DNA of 7,029 nt from an uncultured Pseudomonadota bacterium (GCA_902767055.1 CACXFX010000165.1:1-7029); one strand, 5' to 3'; positions 1 to 6,033 are shown, numbered from the stretch's first letter. The notes: a model not told the origin generated them from the letters alone. Numbers and translations are program-made.

Positions 1-118
1 GTATCAAAACATCAACGCGCTCTTAAAAGGTGATTACGACAGACGGCGTATTTACACGATAGAAGAGGCAAATTTTGTTGCCGGTGATAAAAATCGCGTA
101 TCAATCACTTATCGCTAA
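1..118 (+). CDS. C-terminal end of a paralogue of the secreted LRR protein (5' end outside window)
   Basis: The frame is open from position 2 to a TAA at 116-118 and gives 38 residues ending in ...DKNRVSITYR. The last 23 residues match the end of the LRR protein at 4607-5506 at 19 of 23 positions. The DNA of that stretch is also about 80% identical (58 of 72 bases, stop codon included). The gene therefore probably encodes another secreted protein carrying the same tail module, but nothing of its main domain is inside the window, so a leucine-rich repeat body is only inferred. It ends 5 nt before the stop codon of the convergent Sua5 gene, and I see no terminator hairpin between them. Translation is certain in this frame because of the protein-level match; the function is not. 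Confidence 0.75.
   Translation, partial: YQNINALLKGDYDRRRIYTIEEANFVAGDKNRVSITYR
47..118 (+). repeat. Copy 1 of a C-terminal tail-coding repeat (imperfect, inverted relative to copy 2)
   Basis: These 24 codons, stop included, match 4607-4678 read on the opposite strand at 58 of 72 bases. The core GCCGGTGATAAAAATCG (17 bases) is identical. Many of the differences are third-position or conservative (E/D), so the similarity is kept by selection on protein or by a fairly recent shared origin rather than being a DNA-level mobile repeat. Confidence 0.75.
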
Positions 119-123
119 AAGTT

Positions 124-1074
124 TTATTTTTTATAAGCCGCACGGCGAATGCGATCATTGATGGCAAGTCCCAATCCTTTTTCCGGGACAGGTGACATCG
201 CAATTTTTGTATGCGTTTTATCAGAATCGGCAATGCGCATATATGAAAACAAATTTGCCGCTGCCTCGATTAAATCCCCACTTTCACTTAAGTTCAAATC
301 ACAATCTTTCACATCGCCAAAACCGATAAAAAATTCACCGTCTTCACGGCAATGCGCATTTATTCGAAATTCATGCGATGGTGCATAATGTTTCAGCATT
401 TGTCCCGGCGATGTCGGTAAATTCGGATTTCCGTGTGAAATCAAGATCTTTTGTCCTAAAAAAGCCTCTAAATCCTCGACGGCAACACCACCTGCTCTTA
501 ATAAAACGACGTCTTTTGAGGTCAAATCGATAATTGTCGATTCAACCCCGACGGTACATTGCCCGCCGTCTAAAATCATATCCACCTTATCACCCAAACT
601 ATCTGCCACATGCATAGCCGTTGTCGGTGAAATGGTCTGTGATTTATTAGCCGACGGAGCAACAATTGGTACACCGCTTTTTTTAATTAAGTCAAGAGCC
701 ACCTTATGACGCGGCATTCTGACAGTTACGGTCCTTAAGCCGGCACAGGCTAAATCAAGCGCCGGATTATCATCAATGCGTTTTAACACAAAAGTTAAAG
801 GTCCGGGCCAAAAGTGTTTTGCCAAAGCAAGTACCCTCTCATCAACAGCCGCATAGGTTTTCAAAAAATCAATCTCTGCAATATGTGAAATCAAAGGATT
901 AAATGCCGGCCGTCCCTTAGCCGCATAAATCGAAGCAACTGCTTTAGGATTATAAACATTCGCCCCTAAGCCATAAACCGTTTCGGTCGGAAAAGCAACC
1001 AAGCCGCCGTTTTTAATCACATCAGCGGCCTTTGATATATTTTCATCACTTATTTGATAAATATTTGTCATCAT
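124..1074 (-). CDS. sua5: Sua5/YwlC/YrdC-type L-threonylcarbamoyladenylate synthase
   Basis: This enzyme makes threonylcarbamoyl-AMP from threonine, bicarbonate and ATP in the cytoplasm. It is the first step of N6-threonylcarbamoyladenosine (t6A) formation at position 37 of ANN-decoding tRNAs; TsaD/TsaB/TsaE complete the transfer. The 316-residue product has a YrdC domain at about 10-200. It shows PTETVYGLG (29-37), KGRPAFNPL (53-61), PSANKS...SPT (140-151), STIID (179-183) and RAGG (193-196). The linker SPGQMLKHYAP (222-232) leads into the smaller Sua5 domain, so this is the long Sua5 form rather than the short YrdC/TsaC form. The start is the ATG at 1074, which forms TGATG with the stop of the upstream SUKH-family gene and suggests translational coupling. 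A TTG one codon earlier and an ATG one codon later are alternatives. It is the last gene of the three-gene unit. Confidence 0.96.
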   Translation of the reverse strand: MMTNIYQISDENISKAADVIKNGGLVAFPTETVYGLGANVYNPKAVASIYAAKGRPAFNPLISHIAEIDFLKTYAAVDERVLALAKHFWPGPLTFVLKRIDDNPALDLACAGLRTVTVRMPRHKVALDLIKKSGVPIVAPSANKSQTISPTTAMHVADSLGDKVDMILDGGQCTVGVESTIIDLTSKDVVLLRAGGVAVEDLEAFLGQKILISHGNPNLPTSPGQMLKHYAPSHEFRINAHCREDGEFFIGFGDVKDCDLNLSESGDLIEAAANLFSYMRIADSDKTHTKIAMSPVPEKGLGLAINDRIRRAAYKK

Positions 1075-1484
1075 CAATAAAAATGCAGAACAGAACTGAC
1101 TGCCGATACAAATTCGTCATTTAAAAAATCGTCCAGTTCCATACCATCTCCTCTATCAATCAGTATATATTTTTTCTGCTGAAAATCATAAACTAAATAA
1201 GCAAAATCATCATAGCCTAAAATAACTTTACTTATTGAACGATTATACGTTTTATTAAAAGAGACAATATCAAGCGCTTTATTTTGAGGCCCGATTCCCA
1301 ATATTGCCCCTGCCCCGCTTTGAATACCGTTACATATCTTAAGTAAACCGATAAATTCTTCGGGCAAAAGCCTAAATCCCGATTGGACCAACTCTTTTTG
1401 TGCCTCTATGACATCTTTAACTTCGAGCGGCTTTTCTTTTTTTAGTAAATGATTCTCGTTAATAAATTTTAATAAATTTATCAT
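1074..1484 (-). CDS. SUKH/SMI1-KNR4 (YrhA-like) family protein, candidate immunity or accessory protein
   Basis: This 136-residue soluble protein has no signal peptide or membrane segment. It has the layout of the SMI1/KNR4 (SUKH) superfamily: a helical start, LPEEFIGLLKICNG (40-53), a small-residue strand turn GAGAILGIG (57-65), LGYDDFAYLVYDF (89-101) and a final strand-turn-helix ILIDRGDGMELDDF (107-120). In bacteria, SUKH proteins are best known as immunity proteins that neutralise nuclease toxins, many of HNH type; some have other binding roles. The ATG at 1484 overlaps the stop of the HNH gene by ATGA, and the stop overlaps the sua5 start by one base. It therefore sits exactly where an immunity gene for the HNH protein would be. 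That role is inferred from family and position; nothing in the sequence proves inhibition. Confidence 0.75.
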   Translation of the reverse strand: MINLLKFINENHLLKKEKPLEVKDVIEAQKELVQSGFRLLPEEFIGLLKICNGIQSGAGAILGIGPQNKALDIVSFNKTYNRSISKVILGYDDFAYLVYDFQQKKYILIDRGDGMELDDFLNDEFVSAVSSVLHFY

Positions 1485-2977
1485 CTTGTTCTCTTTGGCT
1501 TAAAGGAAAGTGGAAGACCGTCTCTGTTTTTGTATTTTCGGCGCGTTTGTGGTTTTTTTCCATGTCTTATTTCATAAGTCTGATTTATTTTTGAAACAAC
1601 TTCATCAACATTAAAATCTTTTTTAGCTACCTCGGCAGTTTCATGCAACTTAAAATATTTTTCCTGATTTTCCATAAGTTTACTTAAGCATTGCTCATAT
1701 GAAGCATAAATACGACAATCTTCTTTTTCATGTTTTTTGTAAGCTGATGAATTTATATAAGAGTGAAAAATCTTATCTTCTTTTTCAAAACCGGCCATAA
1801 AAACAACATCATCATCGATAAATTCCGTACGTCTGGAATATGCATCACGCTTGTTATCTTCAATAATATCCATTCCATGCAAAACAACCATATGGATATC
1901 GGTTAAAACAAGACAAAGATTATCTTTATAATTAATTGAGGCAATATTTGATAGGTTACCGCCTGAGCTTACCGCATGTTTATGATGTACTTCGAACGAA
2001 GGAAACTGAGAACCATATAATCTTCTGCCCTCAGTATCATAAGCTGCAATTAAGTCACCCTGCTTATTGTCAATTAAACGATCAATTAATTGCTGCGGAA
2101 TTTTATCGCCTGTTGTATAATTTTTACAATCAATTTTATGCTTTTCAAGTTCTCTTAAAGCACGATCTGTAAAATGCGTTTCCGTAATAACAAGTTTATC
2201 CGTCTTTGTTGCACCAAAACGTTGCATTGCGCGAATCATGGCGTAAACATAACGCTCATCATAGCCTTTATTTTGCAAAATTTTGGAAATCTGATCACCA
2301 TATCTTTCTGCAATTTCCATAACAAATCGTTTACGGACCGAAACCGGCTTTTCAAACTTAATTTTCATTTCCGAATCGTCTGTTTGAAAGGTTTTTACAA
2401 TTAAATCCGAAAAATCACGAATGTTCATTACCGATAAAATTTTGGGATTAATTTTATTTTTAACAAGATACTGTTTTAAATCATTCTCGATTTTACGAAA
2501 ACTCTTAAAACGCTCAAAAAGAGGCCACATCGGTGCTGTCGTAAAATCATAATCCACCATTTTCGATCGTTTTTTCAATGGCTTACTTATTAAATCAAGA
2601 TATGGTTTGCTTAGCTTTCTTTTGCGTTCACCGGCTTGAATTCTGTCAATTGAGCCGTAAAAATCCATGCGGATAATCAAGCGCTCATCTTTACTTAAAA
2701 AACAATCCTGCTTTTCAATCAGTTCAAGACCGATACTGGGCATAATCTTTTCTAATCTATAATACGCATCGTTTCTTGTATGATTATTTGGGTTTGAAAC
2801 AGAGGCTAACCGAACTAAAGTCTGATAAGCTTTAATCTGATCGTCGTAATCCAATGCATGAAATTTTTCAACGAATCCTTTTTTTTGATAGATAACTGAC
2901 AAAAAAGGCTCAGCCTCAATCTCTGATTGTATTAAGGCCTCATCATATAAGTCTTTTTTACTTTTCTTAGAAGACAT
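1481..2977 (-). CDS. HNH-type endonuclease candidate with large uncharacterised N-terminal region
   Basis: The product is 498 residues from the ATG at 2977, highly charged, with no signal peptide or membrane segment, so it is probably cytoplasmic. The last 330-370 stretch carries an HNH-like metal finger: EVHHKH (329-334) supplies the His-His pair, N353 lies in DNLCLVL, and HMVVLH (362-367) gives the H-x4-H end. HNH domains cut DNA or RNA using one metal ion. The first ~300 residues contain no domain I recognise; they are Lys/Arg-rich with basic patches (ERKRKLSK, KPLKKRSK), and the C-terminus is also very basic (RRKYK...KPKRTR), which would suit nucleic-acid binding. The reading frame stays open for another 17 codons to an ATG at 3028, but AGAGGG stands just before the 2977 ATG and a candidate promoter lies between the two starts. 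The gene overlaps a SUKH-family gene by 4 nt. It could be a toxin, a defence nuclease or a domesticated homing-type enzyme. Confidence 0.75.
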   Translation of the reverse strand: MSSKKSKKDLYDEALIQSEIEAEPFLSVIYQKKGFVEKFHALDYDDQIKAYQTLVRLASVSNPNNHTRNDAYYRLEKIMPSIGLELIEKQDCFLSKDERLIIRMDFYGSIDRIQAGERKRKLSKPYLDLISKPLKKRSKMVDYDFTTAPMWPLFERFKSFRKIENDLKQYLVKNKINPKILSVMNIRDFSDLIVKTFQTDDSEMKIKFEKPVSVRKRFVMEIAERYGDQISKILQNKGYDERYVYAMIRAMQRFGATKTDKLVITETHFTDRALRELEKHKIDCKNYTTGDKIPQQLIDRLIDNKQGDLIAAYDTEGRRLYGSQFPSFEVHHKHAVSSGGNLSNIASINYKDNLCLVLTDIHMVVLHGMDIIEDNKRDAYSRRTEFIDDDVVFMAGFEKEDKIFHSYINSSAYKKHEKEDCRIYASYEQCLSKLMENQEKYFKLHETAEVAKKDFNVDEVVSKINQTYEIRHGKKPQTRRKYKNRDGLPLSFKPKRTR

Positions 2978-2981
2978 AAAA

Positions 2982-2987
2982 CCCTCT
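2982..2987 (-). promoter_or_regulatory. Ribosome binding site that fixes the HNH gene start
   Basis: AGAGGG lies 4 nt before the ATG at 2977 on the - strand. No Shine-Dalgarno-like sequence precedes the in-frame ATG at 3028, so the shorter product is preferred. Confidence 0.6.
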
Positions 2988-3007
2988 TTGCTTATATTTT
3001 TGTCAAA

Positions 3008-3036
3008 AATATAAAATAAAATAAACATCGATGCAA
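3008..3036 (-). promoter_or_regulatory. Candidate sigma70-type promoter of the HNH-SUKH-sua5 unit
   Basis: The -35 is TTGCAT (3031-3036), the spacer is 17 nt and the -10 is TATATT (3008-3013). Transcription would start near 3001, about 24 nt before the 2977 start codon and downstream of the alternative ATG at 3028. The -35 is weak and the whole region is AT-rich, so chance matches are possible. Confidence 0.4.
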
Positions 3037-3075
3037 GTTTTTTTTTATAAAAGTAATATATTTTTTATAAAAATT

Positions 3076-3084
3076 TGTTAGTAT
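3076..3084 (+). promoter_or_regulatory. Possible extended -10 promoter element for pepA
   Basis: TGT followed by TAGTAT fits an extended -10 (TGn plus four of six hexamer positions). It would start transcription about 25 nt before the pepA ATG. No convincing -35 is visible at the usual distance. Confidence 0.3.
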
Positions 3085-3101
3085 AGGTCAAAACAAACAA
3101 T

Positions 3102-3107
3102 AAGGAG
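3102..3107 (+). promoter_or_regulatory. Ribosome binding site of pepA
   Basis: AAGGAG is a consensus Shine-Dalgarno sequence 8 nt before the ATG at 3116. The same AAGGAG-A-rich-ATGG arrangement precedes the small gene at 5920. Confidence 0.85.
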
Positions 3108-3115
3108 AAAAAATA

Positions 3116-4546
3116 ATGGTGGAATATGTTTTTGAAAACAAACGTTTAGCTCAAAACGTTGCAACGGTGCTCATCGCAGATGTTAAGTCATTGAATAAAA
3201 CCGTTAAAGAAGTTTTTGGCAGTGATTCTGATGCCGTTCTACGTTATTGCCGTTCAAATGAAGTTCAAGCAAATAACCTTCTGTTTTTTGAAACGGATAA
3301 ACGTCAGATTTTAATTGCACCGACAAAAGCTGAGACGGATTTTAAAACACTCGGCGGTAAAATTTATCGTCATATCAAAAATGAAAAATCAGCTGTTGTC
3401 GTTTTACAAAAAGCCTTAAAAAAAGATGTGGCTTATCAAATAGCATTTGGGATAGAACTTGCTTCATATTCTTTTGATAAATATGTTACCAAACGTAAAG
3501 ACAAAGATTTTCCAAAACTTGAAACCGTTGTTTTTAAGGCAAAAGATTTATCCAAAAAAGAATATCTGCCTTATGCTGCCCTTGCAAACGGCGTGCGCTA
3601 TGCCAGAGATTTAACAAACGAACCTGCCAATAATATGACACCGCAAATAATGGCTGATGATATCAAACGTTTGGGCTATTTAGGACTCGATGTCGAAATT
3701 TTAGATGAAAAACGCATGAAATCAAATGGCTTTAATTTAGCTTTGGCTGTTGCTCAGGGCTCCGAAAACAAGCCATGTGTTGCCGTTATTAAATGGATGG
3801 GTAATAAAGAAAAGTCTGATTTTGATTTAGGGCTTGTCGGCAAAGGCGTAACTTTTGATGCCGGCGGTATTTCCCTAAAACCGGGCAACGGTATGTGGGA
3901 TATGAAACAGGATATGGCTGGCGCAGCCGCCGTTATCGGTGCATTAAAAGTCGCAGCACTTGAAAAATTGAATCGTAATGTTATCGGCATTGTGGGCTTG
4001 GTTGAAAATATGCCTTCCGGTTCGGCAACACGCCCGGGTGATATTGTCACATCAATGTCTGGGCAAACGGTTGAAATTTTAAATACCGATGCCGAAGGTC
4101 GATTGGTTTTAGCTGATTTGCTTTGGTATATTCAACAAACCTACGATGTCAAAAAAGTGATTGATATTGCCACATTAACGGGGGCAATTATGGTCGCGCT
4201 CGGCACCGAAATGGCCGGTGTTATGGGCAATTCTCAAAAGCTCATTGATGAGATAAAAAAAGCGGGACTTATCTCAGGCGAAGAAGTCTGGCAATTACCG
4301 ATAAATGAGGCATACAATAAGATGATGGACTCGGATATTGCAGATATGAAAAACATCAGTGAATCGCGCAATGCCGGTTCAATCACGGCAGCTTGTTTTT
4401 TAGAGCGCTTTATCAAAAAAGGCACATCCTGGGCTCATCTGGATATTGCCGGCATGGATAAAGAAACTAAAGGCAAACCCCTAACACCAAAAGGTGCAAC
4501 GGGCTTTGGCGTCAGACTTTTTGAACAGATAATGAAAAGGCTTTAA
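3116..4546 (+). CDS. pepA: Leucyl aminopeptidase, M17 family (PepA-like)
   Basis: This cytosolic enzyme removes N-terminal residues, typically leucine and other hydrophobic ones, from peptides, so it serves peptide turnover. Family members are hexamers with two metal ions per active site. The 476-residue product has a divergent N-terminal domain (about 1-150) and a well-conserved catalytic domain. GKGVTFDAGGISLKPG supplies K243, D248 and the catalytic K255; MKQDMAGA supplies D266; NTDAEGRLVLAD supplies D325, E327 and the catalytic R329. All expected metal ligands and both catalytic residues are present. It is somewhat shorter than E. coli PepA (about 500 residues), mainly in the N-terminal half. 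The gene is monocistronic: it is divergent from the HNH unit and ends at a strong terminator. In E. coli, PepA also binds DNA in recombination and regulation; nothing here shows that role. Confidence 0.96.
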   Translation: MVEYVFENKRLAQNVATVLIADVKSLNKTVKEVFGSDSDAVLRYCRSNEVQANNLLFFETDKRQILIAPTKAETDFKTLGGKIYRHIKNEKSAVVVLQKALKKDVAYQIAFGIELASYSFDKYVTKRKDKDFPKLETVVFKAKDLSKKEYLPYAALANGVRYARDLTNEPANNMTPQIMADDIKRLGYLGLDVEILDEKRMKSNGFNLALAVAQGSENKPCVAVIKWMGNKEKSDFDLGLVGKGVTFDAGGISLKPGNGMWDMKQDMAGAAAVIGALKVAALEKLNRNVIGIVGLVENMPSGSATRPGDIVTSMSGQTVEILNTDAEGRLVLADLLWYIQQTYDVKKVIDIATLTGAIMVALGTEMAGVMGNSQKLIDEIKKAGLISGEEVWQLPINEAYNKMMDSDIADMKNISESRNAGSITAACFLERFIKKGTSWAHLDIAGMDKETKGKPLTPKGATGFGVRLFEQIMKRL

Positions 4547-4568
4547 CTTATCTCAACTTTGTTATTTC

Positions 4569-4600
4569 AAATAAGCCCTTAATTAAATAAGGGCTTATTT
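4569..4600. terminator. Bidirectional intrinsic terminator between pepA and the LRR gene
   Basis: A perfect 13-bp inverted repeat (AAATAAGCCCTTA, 4569-4581, with its complement at 4588-4600) encloses a 6-nt loop. Its ends are T-rich in either direction. It lies 22 nt after the pepA stop and just beyond the convergent LRR gene stop, so it can serve both genes. Confidence 0.9.
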
Positions 4601-4606
4601 TTAAGT

Positions 4607-4678
4607 TTAGCGATATCTGATTGAAACACGATTTTTATCACCGGCTGCCGCATTGGCCTCATCGATTGTATAAATACG
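4607..4678 (-). repeat. Copy 2 of the C-terminal tail-coding repeat
   Basis: This segment encodes RIYTIDEANAAAGDKNRVSI plus RYR and stop, matching copy 1 at 47-118. The divergence is consistent with paralogous genes rather than a very recent duplication. Confidence 0.75.
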
Positions 4679-5506
4679 CCTTAAAGTATATTGAGGCAAT
4701 TCATCAAAACTATTATAGGTCTTGGAACCTACTTTAATTTTACCGTTTTCAATTGTATAAATTTTCAATTTATTTTTTTTAATACCAGCGTTATCAGTAA
4801 GCTCCGAACAACTTTTACCACCATGTCCTTCTCCTTCCTGACAATATATATAAGCTGTCGTTTCCGAAAAGGCATTCGCTGCTATGGAGGTGATATTATC
4901 ACCAAGTATAACACTTTTTAAATCAATACATCTATAAAAAGCATAAGAACCTATTGATGTAACCGAATCCGGTATAACAAGATTTTCAATTGCTGAATAA
5001 TCAAATGCATTACTTGCTATACTTTTAACAGTATTTGGAATACTAATATTTGAAATATTTATACCACCAAAAGCATGATAAGGTATTTCTTCAAGTCCTT
5101 CTGGTAAAATGATTTCTTCAATATGACTTTTTTCTCTCTCTTTTGAATCTATATAAAAAGTAGCTTGGCCGATATTTTTAACACCATCTGAAATAATAAC
5201 TCGTTTTATCTCTTCAAAATGTCCTTCGTTATCATACCAAGGAGCTGACGTATGGTATCTTGAATAACTAATGGGATCTGTTGAGAGCAAATCTCGCGTC
5301 ACGTTATAATTATCCATTTGTGCTTCTTGTGTGGTATCTATCGGTGCGATTGTAAAAAGTCCGTCACTGTATAATGTTGCCTGACAATTTTGGCCGCAAT
5401 CCCATTGCTTGACTTGTGTGGCCGAAATTTCATCTGCCATAACATGAAAAGCACAACAACTAACAATTGTCGATAAAGTTGCTAGAAAAAATTTTTTATT
5501 TTTCAT
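4607..5506 (-). CDS. Secreted BspA-like leucine-rich repeat (LRR_5) protein
   Basis: This 299-residue protein has a classic Sec signal: the basic start MKNKK, a hydrophobic core and likely cleavage after VMA (residue 24). The mature N-terminus has a short Cys-containing segment, CGQNC, followed by TLYSDGLFTI (37-53). Five BspA/TpLRR-type repeats follow, at about 100-117, 129-146, 151-168, 173-190 and 196-213. Their pattern is I-x-x-[VI]-x-[IL]-[PS]-[DE]-x-[VL]-x-x-I-x-x-x-A-F. Two more cysteines (222, 233) cap the repeats. The last 24 residues (276-299) match the tail of the protein at 1-118. Proteins of this family are surface or secreted binding proteins; the ligand is unknown. GGAG at 5514-5517 lies 7 nt before the ATG. 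There is no room for a promoter close by, so the gene is probably read from 5793-5821 through the structured RNA region upstream. Confidence 0.85.
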   Translation of the reverse strand: MKNKKFFLATLSTIVSCCAFHVMADEISATQVKQWDCGQNCQATLYSDGLFTIAPIDTTQEAQMDNYNVTRDLLSTDPISYSRYHTSAPWYDNEGHFEEIKRVIISDGVKNIGQATFYIDSKEREKSHIEEIILPEGLEEIPYHAFGGINISNISIPNTVKSIASNAFDYSAIENLVIPDSVTSIGSYAFYRCIDLKSVILGDNITSIAANAFSETTAYIYCQEGEGHGGKSCSELTDNAGIKKNKLKIYTIENGKIKVGSKTYNSFDELPQYTLRRIYTIDEANAAAGDKNRVSIRYR

Positions 5507-5520
5507 CGTTTTTCTCCAAT

Positions 5521-5559
5521 AAAAAAGTTAAACCAAAGCCGCACCAATATCAGAGCGGC
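5521..5559 (-). terminator. Terminator-like hairpin between the structured RNA and the LRR start codon
   Basis: On the - strand GCCGC (5559-5555) pairs with GCGGC (5542-5538). Inside lie a T-T mismatch and three more pairs (C-G, U-G, G-U). The run after it is TTTGGTTT-AAC-TTTTTT. It resembles an intrinsic terminator or attenuator, although the U-run is interrupted. It ends a few bases before the GGAG of the LRR gene, so termination here would silence that gene. Confidence 0.45.
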
Positions 5560-5785
5560 GGGGAGTAAAACAATCATATAGTATGAAATGACCCTGATAA
5601 CCTTTAGAAAAAATCTTGTACATTCGTCATCAGCTCCCCGACTCCGATTTCGGGGATAACGTGTTGTTTAAAACAAAAAAACAACACCAAAACACAGTGT
5701 TATCCGTCACTGCATACTATAATAAGCTGTTTTAGAGCCCCGTGCCCTTTTCAGGCACTTGATAAGAAAGTCGCCTTCCCTACCC
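5538..5785 (-). ncRNA. Multi-branched structured RNA: stand-alone ncRNA or long 5' leader of the LRR gene
   Basis: I do not recognise the family. Read on the - strand from about 5785, the RNA starts GGGTAGGGAAGGCGAC and then forms hairpin GTGCC/GGCAC (5758-5742). A long interrupted rod follows: CGGGG/CCCCG (5742-5738 with 5563-5559), TAAAACA/TGTTTTA (5734-5728 with 5572-5566) and TATAGTATG/CATACTATA (5721-5713 with 5585-5577). After one mismatch the rod continues into AGTGAC/GTCATT (5711-5706 with 5592-5587). At its tip are three arms. One is A/T-rich: GTTATCC (5699-5705 on +) pairs with GGATAAC (5654-5660), and within it is a 9-bp GTGTTGTTT stem (5661-5669/5679-5687). The second is a TCCCCG/CGGGGA hairpin (5635-5640/5651-5656). 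The third is CTGATGAC/GTTATCAG (5633-5626/5601-5594). Two of these helices need a G-U pair that exists only on the - strand (A-C on the + strand), which fixes the orientation. No ORF spans the region. Confidence 0.6.
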
Positions 5786-5792
5786 GATTTTT

Positions 5793-5821
5793 ATTAGAAC
5801 ATAAAAAATATGCAAAGTCAA
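5793..5821 (-). promoter_or_regulatory. Sigma70-type promoter for the structured RNA / LRR gene
   Basis: The -35 is TTGACT (5816-5821), the spacer is exactly 17 nt and the -10 is TCTAAT (5793-5798); each hexamer matches consensus at five of six positions. The predicted start is at about 5785-5786, just at the GGGTAGGG that opens the structured region. Confidence 0.65.
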
Positions 5822-5906
5822 ACAAAATTATCAACAAAAGCCTATGTTGTTTTTATATCAAAAGAAAATATATCAAACAGGACATTTGTCGTTTTAACAT
5901 TTTATA

Positions 5907-5912
5907 AAGGAG
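5907..5912 (+). promoter_or_regulatory. Ribosome binding site of the 37-residue small protein gene
   Basis: AAGGAG lies 7 nt before the ATG at 5920, in a context almost identical to that of pepA. This is the main reason to believe that the short ORF is translated. Confidence 0.75.
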
Positions 5913-5919
5913 AAAAATA

Positions 5920-6033
5920 ATGGCTTGTCAATGTTCATCCTCTCAAAAAGAACAAAAGGAACAATCAAACAGTTCATGCATTTCATCTGAGAAGACAGAA
6001 AAATCAAAAGAAAAACAAGAAAGAAATGCTTAA
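5920..6033 (+). CDS. Small hydrophilic Cys/Ser/Lys/Glu-rich protein, 37 residues, function unknown
   Basis: The ORF starts ATG GCT TGT and ends TAA at 6031-6033. The product begins MACQCSSS, has a third Cys at position 20, and continues as a Lys/Glu/Gln/Ser-rich tail ending QERNA, probably disordered. There is no signal peptide, membrane segment or domain I can name. The CxC at residues 3-5 could bind a metal or form a disulfide, but that is speculation. Evidence for a real gene is the consensus ribosome binding site and the strong terminator 22 nt after the stop, with nothing else between them. A weak promoter (TTGTTT at 5847-5852, TATATC at 5869-5874) is possible. It faces mscL tail to tail. 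Confidence 0.65.
   Translation: MACQCSSSQKEQKEQSNSSCISSEKTEKSKEKQERNA

Noticed and set aside
2978..3028. 17-residue N-terminal extension of the HNH protein (MFILFYIF...), possibly a signal-like segment
   Set aside because: There is no ribosome binding site before 3028, a candidate -10 lies downstream of that codon, and AGAGGG precedes the internal ATG at 2977.
3754..4050. Open frames antisense to pepA (also 4234-4425) and antisense to sua5, the HNH gene and mscL
   Set aside because: They are mirror frames of well-supported genes, without ribosome binding sites or recognisable protein features.
47..4678. The inverted tail repeats as ends of a mobile element spanning 47-4678
   Set aside because: The copies are coding, about 80% identical with codon-type differences, and there is no transposase or target duplication. 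The genes between them are ordinary chromosomal ones.
5626..5633. CTGATGA on the - strand, which resembles the hammerhead ribozyme core
   Set aside because: The required GAAA and the three-stem arrangement are missing, and the sequence is used in an ordinary helix with 5594-5601.
5729..5738. GTTTTAGAGC, which resembles the start of a Cas9-type CRISPR repeat
   Set aside because: There is no repeated unit or spacer and no cas gene. The same bases are explained as part of the rod of the structured RNA (TAAAACA/TGTTTTA).
5538..5785. tmRNA, RNase P RNA, SRP RNA or 6S RNA as the identity of the structured region
   Set aside because: No tag-peptide frame or T-arm, no GAGGAAAGTCC-type core and no GGAAGGAAGCAGCC-type SRP loop are visible. 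The rod with three terminal arms does not fit the single central bubble of 6S RNA, though a divergent 6S RNA cannot be fully excluded without a model search.
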